From positions 1 to 34,607 of the forward strand of contig JAGLPW010000159.1 of NCBI GenBank assembly GCA_023137125.1: DNA of 34,607 nt, in the 5' to 3' direction. The DNA is from Candidatus Cloacimonadota bacterium (lineage in GTDB: Bacteria; Cloacimonadota; Cloacimonadia; Cloacimonadales; TCS61). The notes below the pieces were generated by a model. The model worked only from the letters and a program-made list of their open reading frames with translations, searched no databases and was not told the origin of the DNA. Positions 28,287 through 34,607 of this stretch are shown here, piece after piece (the stretch's first letter is position 1; every line of letters begins with the position of its first letter). The translations under genes and the position numbers were made by a program.

Positions 28287-28379
28287 GAACCCCATCCCTG
28301 CCCTTCCCCTTTACCAAAGGTGAAGGGTAAAAGATATTCATCTCCTCCTCTTGATTTAAGAGGGGACTGGGGGGAGTTC
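28287..28379 (+). repeat. two-hairpin repeat R4
   Basis: GAACCCCATCCC start and GGGGGAGTTC end. Its right end runs into the TAG stop of the minus-strand methyltransferase gene. Almost identical to R2 (for example AAAGATATTCATCT). Confidence 0.92.
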
Positions 28380-29137
28380 TACTCCCACTGTCTACTGATC
28401 TCATAACAACAAATTGCAGTACAAACTCCCACATTTAAAGAATTCTTCCAACCTGAGAGTGGAATTTGGATTATTTTATCAGCAAGCTTAAGAGTCTCTT
28501 CTGATATTCCCAAAGCTTCATTTCCCAGAATTAGTGCGCATTTTTTCTTAAAGTTTGTTTGAGAAATATCTATTGAATGAGTTGTTGTTTCAAGAGCATA
28601 AATTGTGAATCTATCTTTCTTTAATTTTCTTACAACCTGTTCTACAGAAGAATGGGCTGACCACTTAACAAATTCATCGGTTCCCATTGCTGTTTTTTGC
28701 ACCTTTTTATTTTCCGGTGTAGGAGTGTAACCGCAAAGATAGATATGGGAAACCCCAAAGCATTCTGCCGAGCGGAAAATTGATCCTACATTAAAAGCAG
28801 AGCGTAGATCATCCAGAATAAGATAAAGTGGAATAGTTGATTTTTCTGGTTTATGCTCATCATCTTTTAAAATAATAAATTCATCATCTTTTAGGTTTTT
28901 ACCAAATTCCTGTTCTATAGGAACTGCCAGAGCCAGGAATTCTCTTTTAGATAAGGTTCTAATATCTTTCTTGATCTCATAATTCATGTAGGCAAGATAG
29001 GCTTGGAATTCTTTTAACAATTCTTTTCGCAATGGTTCGTTCTGCCAACCGGCATCAATTTTCGTAATGAGTTCAATAAGCTTTTTGCCTTGTTTTTCGT
29101 GATTAAATTTTTGGAAAATATCTTTTGTGAATTTCAT
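28379..29137 (-). CDS. SpoU/TrmH-family RNA 2'-O-methyltransferase
   Basis: A 252-aa SPOUT methyltransferase that should use S-adenosylmethionine to methylate a ribose in tRNA or rRNA. All three motifs are present: motif 1 FNVGSIFRSAECFGV (N116, R122), motif 2 LILGNEALGIS (E207) and motif 3 IPLSGWKNSLNVGV (N232, N235). A helical N-terminal extension (1-100) may bind RNA. The substrate (tRNA G18 or an rRNA position) cannot be told. No Shine-Dalgarno is seen: a hairpin with a T-tract ends 7 nt before the ATG. The stop TAG shares its G with repeat R4. Confidence 0.88.
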   Translation of the reverse strand: MKFTKDIFQKFNHEKQGKKLIELITKIDAGWQNEPLRKELLKEFQAYLAYMNYEIKKDIRTLSKREFLALAVPIEQEFGKNLKDDEFIILKDDEHKPEKSTIPLYLILDDLRSAFNVGSIFRSAECFGVSHIYLCGYTPTPENKKVQKTAMGTDEFVKWSAHSSVEQVVRKLKKDRFTIYALETTTHSIDISQTNFKKKCALILGNEALGISEETLKLADKIIQIPLSGWKNSLNVGVCTAICCYEISRQWE

Positions 29138-29144
29138 ATAAAAA

Positions 29145-29168
29145 TGAGGAAGCGATACAGCTTCCTCA
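29145..29168 (-). terminator. hairpin between the coiled-coil gene and the methyltransferase gene
   Basis: A 9-bp stem TGAGGAAGC/GCTTCCTCA with a six-base loop. On the minus strand it is followed by TTTTTAT and then the ATG at 29137. It probably terminates the 29186-29665 gene, but it also sets the 5' end of the methyltransferase message. Confidence 0.7.
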
Positions 29169-29185
29169 TAAATTTTTTATTCTAA

Positions 29186-29665
29186 TTAACCTTTTATTAC
29201 TTTTTTCAAAACTTTTTTCTTTTTAGGTTTATATTCTTCTAATTCCGCTCGCAGTCTTGCATTTTCTTTTTTTAATGCTTCGTTTTCTGCTCTTAGTTTT
29301 TGATATTTCCCTTGAAAACCATTATGCTTTGTTTGAAGTGTTTCCCACTTAACTCTGTAATCCTTTCGTTCAGATTTCAGTCTTAAATTAGTTTTTTTAA
29401 GAGCATCTACTTCAGATTTATTTGTCTGAAAGCTCTTCATCAACGCTATGTGTTTCTTATCCAACTGTTGCCATTTAATTCTAAGATTATGTTCCCGGGT
29501 CTGTAAATTAATATAAAGATCATTTAAATTGTTATACTCTAATTCATAGTTCATCTTTTTCTTGGTTGCAGTAACCGTCTTTTTTTGTTTGATCTGCTCA
29601 CTTTGTTGAGCACCTAAACATAAAACCAGACTTAGCAGCATTAAAATAATAATTGTTTTTTTCAT
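29186..29665 (-). CDS. small exported coiled-coil protein
   Basis: A 159-aa protein with a signal peptide (~1-20, ending LCLGAQQ), then a long lysine- and glutamate-rich coiled coil over almost all of the rest (LRIKWQQLDKKHIALMKSF, then WETLQTKHNGFQGKYQKLR, then ALKKENARLRAELEEYKPK) and a basic tail. The start at 29665 has GGGAGG; an in-frame GTG at 29677 is less likely. I recognise no family. A periplasmic spacer role is possible. Confidence 0.75.
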   Translation of the reverse strand: MKKTIIILMLLSLVLCLGAQQSEQIKQKKTVTATKKKMNYELEYNNLNDLYINLQTREHNLRIKWQQLDKKHIALMKSFQTNKSEVDALKKTNLRLKSERKDYRVKWETLQTKHNGFQGKYQKLRAENEALKKENARLRAELEEYKPKKKKVLKKVIKG

Positions 29666-29830
29666 TTTTCCTCCCACTTATTTTTTTATTTGAAATGTTT
29701 CTCATTAGATTAATGTGTCAATAATTTTGTTCTATCTGCTTGAATTAGCGTCTTGTTTTTGTGTAGATTTTTTATTCAACTTGACATACTTATTACTATA
29801 AATTGTATCAAAAAAGCTTTAGGGGGCTCA

Positions 29831-30229
29831 ATGAAATACAATAGAAAAATATTTGGATATGAATGCGACATTTATGGTCATTTAAATAATGCAAATTATC
29901 TTCATTTTTATGAGGAAGCGCGTGCAGATGCACTGGAAGAGATGGATATGTCCGTTGAAAAATTGAGTGAAGAAGGTGTACACGTCTATCTAAGCGAGAT
30001 CAACCTCTCTTTTAAGATCGGACTTCCCATGGGAGCAAATGTAATAATAGATACAAGAATGATAAAGGCCACTCGGGCAACTTCAATTTGGAAGCAGAAA
30101 ATTTTTAATAGTGCAGGTGAGCTTTGTAATATAGCAATTGTAAGAGGTGTTTTTATTAAGGATGGAAAACCGTTTAGAATATCAAAAGAATTATTTGAAG
30201 ATTATAAAAAACACATTCAACCAGAGTAA
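29831..30229 (+). CDS. hotdog-fold acyl-CoA thioesterase (4HBT/YbgC-like)
   Basis: A 132-aa hotdog thioesterase that should hydrolyse an acyl-CoA or acyl-ACP. The active-site segment is CDIYGHLNNANYLHFYEEAR (12-31), with D13 and H17 in the usual places. The hotdog core continues through ISFKIG-like and VIIDTRMIKAT strands. The ATG at 29831 follows AGGGGG; an in-frame start at 29753 would add 26 foreign residues. A TTGACA box lies at 29781-29786. It converges on mgtE with only ~20 bp between stops and no clear terminator. Confidence 0.88.
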   Translation: MKYNRKIFGYECDIYGHLNNANYLHFYEEARADALEEMDMSVEKLSEEGVHVYLSEINLSFKIGLPMGANVIIDTRMIKATRATSIWKQKIFNSAGELCNIAIVRGVFIKDGKPFRISKELFEDYKKHIQPE

Positions 30230-30248
30230 TAATATTCTGATTTTATAT

Positions 30249-31580
30249 TTATAGCAATAGTGTAGCCAAACCCAGGAATGAAGCGAATCCACCAATATCC
30301 GTAAGCATTGTAATTATCACACTGGAAGCCAGGGCAGGATCGATCTTCAATGTTTTCATAATTACCGGAATTGATGAACCAACAAGCCCGGCAATGAACA
30401 TATTACAAACCATAGATATTCCAAGAACTGCACCCAGAAGAATATCCCCCTTCAAAAGATACGCGATAAACATGGCAACTGAACCAATTAATATACCGTT
30501 TATTATTCCAACAGTGATCTCTTTGAATATTGCCCTGTATGTGTTGTAGAGAGTTAGTTCTCCCAGTGCAATACCACGTGTGATCACTATAAGAGTTTGT
30601 GTTCCGGAATTTCCTCCCAGACCCGCAACAATAGGCATGAGAACAGCTAGGAAAGATAAACGTGCTATTGTTCCTTCAAAAATTCCAACGACGCTGGAAA
30701 CAAGAAGTGCAGTAAAAAGATTCAGGGTTAGCCAGGGAAGTCTCTTCCGAACAGAACTAAATGGTGAGGTGAACACTTTATCCTCGTTCTCTAAACCTAC
30801 CATTTTATAAACGTCTTCCGAAGCTTCTTCATCAATTACATCAATAATATCATCAACCGTGATTCTGCCGAGTAAATGATTTTCTTTATCGATAACAGGT
30901 AAAATATAAATATCATATTTACGGAAGATCCCGGCAACCTCTTCCTGATCCATCTCAACCGGAGCTGAGATCACATCTTTATCCATAATATCTACAGCAG
31001 TCATCTCTGCTCTGCATAAAAGTAATTTTGATGCTTCCAGGATCCCGATTAGTTTATTTTCAATATTAGTAACAAAAATGTAATAGAGCTTTTCTACATC
31101 ATCATAATTATCTCGAATATGATCGATCATCTCAGCGCGATTCATCTCCTTATTCACGGTGATGATCTCTTTCTGCATGATACCACCGGCGGTATCCTCA
31201 TCATACTCCAGAAGCTGCTTAATTTCATCGGAATCTTCTTTATCTATCTTCAGTAGAACATCTTTAAGCTGGTGTTCATCGAGCTCGGCAGCGATATCAG
31301 TAGCTTCATCAGAATCCATTTCATCCATGATCTCAACCAGACGTTTCTGATGAATGGTTTCCAGGATATCTTCCCGCAGTTCATCATGAAGATCAGACAG
31401 CACATCTGAAGCAAGTTCTGAAGAGAGATATGAGAAAGCCTGAACTTGAAATTCAGCGGGGAGTTCATTTATTATTTGAGCGGCATCACCAGGATGAAGA
31501 AGATTGATCTTTTTTGTTATTTCATCAAATTGTTCATTTTCAAACAGTGCTATAATTTGATCTATAGATAACTTTAACAT
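30249..31580 (-). CDS. mgtE: MgtE magnesium transporter
   Basis: MgtE is a Mg2+ channel of the inner membrane, gated by cytosolic Mg2+. The 443-aa protein has the N-terminal helical domain, a CBS pair (~135-250; MQKEIITVNKEM and MDKDVISAPVEM), and a five-helix pore domain from ~285. The pore signature PIVAGLGGNSGTQTL and the late aspartate in TMLTDIGGFASF are present. Length and domain order are normal. The leader is only ~70 nt to the terminator at 31653, with GGAG before the ATG; no M-box riboswitch fits there. Confidence 0.96.
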   Translation of the reverse strand: MLKLSIDQIIALFENEQFDEITKKINLLHPGDAAQIINELPAEFQVQAFSYLSSELASDVLSDLHDELREDILETIHQKRLVEIMDEMDSDEATDIAAELDEHQLKDVLLKIDKEDSDEIKQLLEYDEDTAGGIMQKEIITVNKEMNRAEMIDHIRDNYDDVEKLYYIFVTNIENKLIGILEASKLLLCRAEMTAVDIMDKDVISAPVEMDQEEVAGIFRKYDIYILPVIDKENHLLGRITVDDIIDVIDEEASEDVYKMVGLENEDKVFTSPFSSVRKRLPWLTLNLFTALLVSSVVGIFEGTIARLSFLAVLMPIVAGLGGNSGTQTLIVITRGIALGELTLYNTYRAIFKEITVGIINGILIGSVAMFIAYLLKGDILLGAVLGISMVCNMFIAGLVGSSIPVIMKTLKIDPALASSVIITMLTDIGGFASFLGLATLLL

Positions 31581-31652
31581 ATATAACTCCTCATTTGTCA
31601 GGATTCTGCAAAAAAAAGGATAATTCTGTCTATAATTTTTCTTATCAGCAAC

Positions 31653-31679
31653 TAAAAAAGCCCCGAAAAACGGGGCTTC
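31653..31679 (-). terminator. terminator of the alpha ribosomal operon
   Basis: Stem GCCCCG/CGGGGC with a five-base loop; the minus-strand side continues into TTTTTTAG. It lies 41 nt after the rplQ stop. Confidence 0.92.
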
Positions 31680-31719
31680 AATATTTGATGATCAAGTTTA
31701 TATTAGTCTATAAAGTGAT

Positions 31720-32112
31720 CTATTTCTTTTTTGGTTTTGCTTCTTCTTTATGTTCACTGCCTACTGTAAATTCAATAATTGCCATTGGAGCACAATCACC
31801 ACGACGGTAACCATTTTTCAATACTCTTGTATACCCGCCTTCGGTTGTCTCAAATCTAGGTGCGATCTCATCAAAAACTTTTTTTACAAGATCTCTATTC
31901 TTAAGCACTTTAAATGCTAATCTGCGATGATGAACAGAACCTTTCTTTCCGTAAGTAATAACTCTTTCTGCCAGGCTTCTTATTTCTTTTGCTTTAGCTT
32001 GAGTAGTATTAATTCTTTCGTGTTTCACAAGGGAAGCAACAAGATTTTTGAGCATCAAATTACGATGCCCTTTTTCTCTACCAAATTTTCTTCCGCTAAC
32101 TTTATGTCTCAT
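31720..32112 (-). CDS. rplQ: 50S ribosomal protein L17
   Basis: L17 sits near the peptide exit side of the 50S subunit. At 130 aa it is near normal length. SGRKFGREKGHRNLMLKNL at the N-terminus and the GGYTRVLKNGYRRGDCAPMA block at ~93-112 are diagnostic. A short Lys/Glu-rich tail follows. Last gene of the operon, 10 nt after rpoA, with AAGGA before the ATG. Confidence 0.97.
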   Translation of the reverse strand: MRHKVSGRKFGREKGHRNLMLKNLVASLVKHERINTTQAKAKEIRSLAERVITYGKKGSVHHRRLAFKVLKNRDLVKKVFDEIAPRFETTEGGYTRVLKNGYRRGDCAPMAIIEFTVGSEHKEEAKPKKK

Positions 32113-32122
32113 AGTTCAATCC

Positions 32123-33136
32123 TTATTTCTTGGTAGTAACTTTATTTTTGGCGTCTTCGATCTTCTTTCTCATACCGGTAACATCCATACCGAGAGAAAG
32201 TTCGTATTGACCAAGTAAAGCATGAATCTCTTCAAGAGATTTCTTACCGAAGTTTCTATATTTCAACATTTCATTTTCATTCTTTTCTACAAGTTCACCA
32301 ATTTTATCGATCTTAGCTGCAGAAAGGCAATTGCTACAACGAACAGAAAGTTCAAGCTCGTTCACATTAGTAGCTAATATCTTCTCCATTCTTTCCAGTT
32401 CAGGATCCATTGCTATTTCTTCAATATACTCAGGTTCCTTCTCAAATAGAACAACTGCATCATACAGATCTCTAAGAATTTTTGCGGAAAGATAAAGTGA
32501 ATCTTTGGGGTCTATACTGCCATTTGTAGTGACTTCCATAATAAGTTTATCAAAATCAATACGTTCACCAACACGTTGATTTCCAACTTCAAAATTCACT
32601 TTAACAATTGGAGAATAGATAGAATCTATTGGAATAACACCAACTGATTTTTCTTCCATATCATGGTTATCTGCAGAAACATAACCTCTACCGATACCAA
32701 TCCATAATTCCATCCTGAAATCAACATCTTCAGTCATTTCTATAAGTTCAAGATCTTCATTAATAATCTTTACATCAGCAGTCCCTTGGATATCAGCAGC
32801 TGTAATTACGCCTTTACCTTTATGTTCTAAAACAAGTTTCTCTTCACTAACTAAATCAGTTTGAATAACTAGTTTTTTCAGTTTAAGAATGAGGTCCATA
32901 AAATCTGAGGTTGATCCCGGGATTGCTGAGAATTCATGGTGTAATCCTTCGATCTTTACATAACGTATCGCAGCACCCTGAATGGATGTAAGCAATACTC
33001 TTCTCAGTGTATTCCCAATTGTTGTAGCAAAACCAGATTCTAATGGTCCAATTTCAAATTTTCCGTAGGTCGAGCTGTATGTTTTCTCATCGACTACTAC
33101 TGATTCCGGCAACTGTAACGGCTCTAGGAATTTCAT
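32123..33136 (-). CDS. rpoA: RNA polymerase alpha subunit
   Basis: The alpha dimer nucleates RNA polymerase assembly, and its C-terminal domain contacts UP elements and activators. At 337 aa it has the N-terminal domain (YGKFEIGPLESGFATTIGNT, then RRVLLTSIQG) and a full C-terminal domain (~265-325; LSVRCSNCLSAAKIDKIGEL, then RNFGKKSLEEI). GGAGAT precedes the ATG. 18 nt after rpsD. Confidence 0.97.
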   Translation of the reverse strand: MKFLEPLQLPESVVVDEKTYSSTYGKFEIGPLESGFATTIGNTLRRVLLTSIQGAAIRYVKIEGLHHEFSAIPGSTSDFMDLILKLKKLVIQTDLVSEEKLVLEHKGKGVITAADIQGTADVKIINEDLELIEMTEDVDFRMELWIGIGRGYVSADNHDMEEKSVGVIPIDSIYSPIVKVNFEVGNQRVGERIDFDKLIMEVTTNGSIDPKDSLYLSAKILRDLYDAVVLFEKEPEYIEEIAMDPELERMEKILATNVNELELSVRCSNCLSAAKIDKIGELVEKNENEMLKYRNFGKKSLEEIHALLGQYELSLGMDVTGMRKKIEDAKNKVTTKK

Positions 33137-33154
33137 ATAAGATCTCCTAATCTA

Positions 33155-33790
33155 CTATTTGGAATAATATTCAACGATCAAACGTTCATCAGTATCAAGT
33201 TGGATCTGCTCACGAGTTGGAATACTGATAATTTGTCCTTTAAATTTATCTTTATCAACTTTGAACCAATCGATGCTGTCAACTTCTGTTGAAGCTTCCA
33301 TGGCTTCCTGGATCAAAAGCATTTGCCTGCTTTTTTCCTTAATTAAAATTTCATCATCTGCACGAACATTAAAAGAAGGGATATTTACCTTTCTATCGTT
33401 AACTAAAACGTGACCATGAAGAATGATCTGTCTGGCTGATTTTCTGGAAGGAGCAAAGCCCATACGATAGACGATGTTATCTAAACGTGTTTCCAAGATC
33501 TGAAGTAAGTTCTCACCCGTAATACCAGATTTTTTTGCAGCCATTTTAAAATATTTTCTAAATTGTTTTTCTAAAACACCATAAGTTCGGCGTACTTTTT
33601 GTTTTTCTCTCAAATGTACACCATAATCACTCATTCTCTTTCTAAAACCTCGGGAATTACCGTGTTCTCCTGGAATAAATGGTCTTTTTTCAAAAGCACA
33701 TTTTTCGGAGTTACAGCGTGAACCCTTGAGGAATAATTTCGTTCCTTCTCTTCTACATAATTTACAAGATGATCCTGTATATCTCGCCAT
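33155..33790 (-). CDS. rpsD: 30S ribosomal protein S4 (zinc-ribbon form)
   Basis: S4 starts 30S assembly by binding 16S rRNA. The 211-aa protein keeps an N-terminal zinc-binding cysteine set (C-x2-C in SCKLCRREG, then C-x4-C in SRCNSEKCAFEK), i.e. the C+ form. The S4 RNA-binding domain is at ~95-160 (RLDNIVYRMGFAPSRKSARQ, then VNDRKVNIPS). 18 nt before rpoA. Confidence 0.97.
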   Translation of the reverse strand: MARYTGSSCKLCRREGTKLFLKGSRCNSEKCAFEKRPFIPGEHGNSRGFRKRMSDYGVHLREKQKVRRTYGVLEKQFRKYFKMAAKKSGITGENLLQILETRLDNIVYRMGFAPSRKSARQIILHGHVLVNDRKVNIPSFNVRADDEILIKEKSRQMLLIQEAMEASTEVDSIDWFKVDKDKFKGQIISIPTREQIQLDTDERLIVEYYSK

Positions 33791-33800
33791 AATATAATCC

Positions 33801-34196
33801 TTATACTCTTCTAGTTTTTCTTGGTCTACACCCGTTGTGCGGGATAGGTGTTTTATCTTCGATCAATGTGATCTCCAGACCATTTGCATTGAGTGCACGA
33901 ATTGCAGACTCTCTACCGCCACCAGGACCTTTTACAATAACTTTAACTTTATTCACACCCATTTCTAATGCTGCTGCTGCAACTTCTTCTGCTGCAAGCT
34001 GTGCTGCAAATGGTGTACTCTTCTTCGATCCTTTATATCCAATCTTCCCGCCACTTGACCAGGTAAGAAGATTTCCAGCCTTATCTGTTAAGGAAACAAT
34101 TGTATTATTGAAACTGGAATGAATATGAGCTACACCTTCATTATACGAAAGTCTTACTCTTTTCTTTTTTCTAACTTTAGTAGTTTCTTTTGCCAT
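33801..34196 (-). CDS. rpsK: 30S ribosomal protein S11
   Basis: S11 lines the 30S platform. Diagnostic blocks are [41 protein letters not shown] and [11 protein letters not shown] at the end. Two adjacent ATG codons occur (34199 and 34196). I take the second because AAGGGAG is then at a usual distance, giving 131 aa starting MAKETTK; the first would leave only ~3 nt. Confidence 0.95.
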   Translation of the reverse strand: MAKETTKVRKKKRVRLSYNEGVAHIHSSFNNTIVSLTDKAGNLLTWSSGGKIGYKGSKKSTPFAAQLAAEEVAAAALEMGVNKVKVIVKGPGGGRESAIRALNANGLEITLIEDKTPIPHNGCRPRKTRRV

Positions 34197-34210
34197 CATT
34201 CACTCCCTTA

Positions 34211-34558
34211 CTATCTCTTTCTGCCCTTACGGGTTCTGGCATTTGTATGTGTACGCTGTCCACGAACCGGAAGACCAGATTTATGGCGAATGCCGCGATA
34301 GCAATTAATTTCCATAAGGCGTTTAATATCCATTGCCTTTTGTGTTCTCAAATCACCTTCAACAACATAATCATCAAGAATGATCTCACGTAATTTCTTT
34401 TCCTGCTCAATATTGAGATCTTTAACTTTGATATTCTCATCAATATCTAACTTTGCAAGAATTTGTTCGGCAGTGGATTTGCCTATTCCGTAGATATAGG
34501 TAAGCCCGATAACTATTCTTTTTTCTCTTGGTAATTCTACCCCTGATATATGTGCCAA
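34211..34558 (-). CDS. rpsM: 30S ribosomal protein S13 (TTG start)
   Basis: S13 sits at the 30S head and contacts tRNA and the 50S. The 115-aa protein starts [19 protein letters not shown] and ends [17 protein letters not shown], both typical. The only start that gives the normal N-terminus is TTG, with AAGGAGG 4 nt upstream. 11 nt before rpsK and 13 nt after rpmJ. Confidence 0.96.
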   Translation of the reverse strand: MAHISGVELPREKRIVIGLTYIYGIGKSTAEQILAKLDIDENIKVKDLNIEQEKKLREIILDDYVVEGDLRTQKAMDIKRLMEINCYRGIRHKSGLPVRGQRTHTNARTRKGRKR

Positions 34559-34571
34559 GCTTCCTCCTTAT

Positions 34572-34607
34572 CTAACCTTGACGTTGTTTATGCTTTGGAT
34601 TACTAGA
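34572..34607 (-). CDS. rpmJ: 50S ribosomal protein L36 (partial, C-terminal end only)
   Basis: The last 11 codons before the stop read SSNPKHKQRQG, the highly conserved end of L36 (usually preceded by IC). The rest lies beyond the window. Its place just before rpsM is the standard order. Confidence 0.88.
   Translation of the reverse strand, partial: SSNPKHKQRQG

Larger units (their letters stand above)
27764..28379 (+). mobile_element. repeat-bracketed DUF559 unit (R3-gene-R4)
   Basis: Two same-orientation copies of the two-hairpin repeat flank one small endonuclease-like gene with only 10-28 nt between gene and repeats. The layout resembles REP elements around RAYT transposases, but the gene is a PD-(D/E)XK-like protein, not a transposase. 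Mobility is inferred, not shown. No target duplication is evident. Confidence 0.35.

Noticed and set aside
22206-28379. CRISPR array formed by R1-R4
   Set aside because: Units are ~100 bp, irregularly spaced with genes between them, and there are no cas genes.
31581-31652. Mg2+ riboswitch before mgtE
   Set aside because: Only ~70 nt between the terminator and the ATG, with no M-box-like structure visible.

Overview
The window is AT-rich chromosomal DNA from a Gram-negative bacterium. The clues are signal-peptide proteins with outer-membrane barrel character, a lipoprotein M23 peptidase, a secreted peptidase ending in a Por-secretion (type IX) style sorting domain, a zinc-ribbon type S4, and cmk-plsC-ispH-rpsA gene order. 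I infer a member of the FCB side of the tree, most likely Cloacimonadota (WWE1). This is inferred from protein character only; no 16S rRNA gene is present.

Layout. 1-7137 (minus): a tightly overlapping operon rseP, tgt, a deoxyhypusine synthase-like gene, a DUF5683-like gene, cmk, plsC, ispH and rpsA (cut by the window edge). 7278-13729 (plus): an M23 lipoprotein peptidase, then four genes with 1-8 nt gaps that form a poorly described envelope complex: a 973-aa exported fibronectin-like/DUF6754 protein, two six-helix membrane proteins and a two-helix anchored soluble domain. They end at a strong terminator. 13895-15175 (minus): a lone GT4 glycosyltransferase. 15251-16680 (plus): a small unknown protein coupled to an exported esterase-TPR protein.

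16681-23594 is a sigma-54 island. Three promoters with exact GG-N10-GC spacing precede a secreted M14 carboxypeptidase (17061), a PorV/FadL-like outer-membrane protein (20927) and, on the minus strand, an exported SagB-type nitroreductase with TPRs (22436-23470). The first two share a dyad upstream that resembles an enhancer-binding site. No rpoN or enhancer-binding protein gene is in the window.

23595-25139 holds a wHTH regulator with its membrane partner (and an operator-like palindrome) and a small outer-membrane-like protein. 25540-27747 is a VWA protein with a CsgG-like C-terminus, whose promoter and leader are near copies of those of the previous plus-strand gene. Four copies of a ~100-bp two-hairpin repeat (R1-R4, all in the same orientation) lie between 22206 and 28379; R3 and R4 bracket a DUF559 endonuclease-like gene.

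28379-31580: a SpoU/TrmH-family methyltransferase, a small coiled-coil periplasmic protein, a hotdog thioesterase and MgtE. 31653-34607 (minus): the end of the alpha ribosomal operon, rpmJ(partial)-rpsM-rpsK-rpsD-rpoA-rplQ, closed by a terminator. The candidates for undescribed biology are the DUF6754 four-gene complex, the sigma-54 secretion regulon and the repeat-bracketed DUF559 unit.
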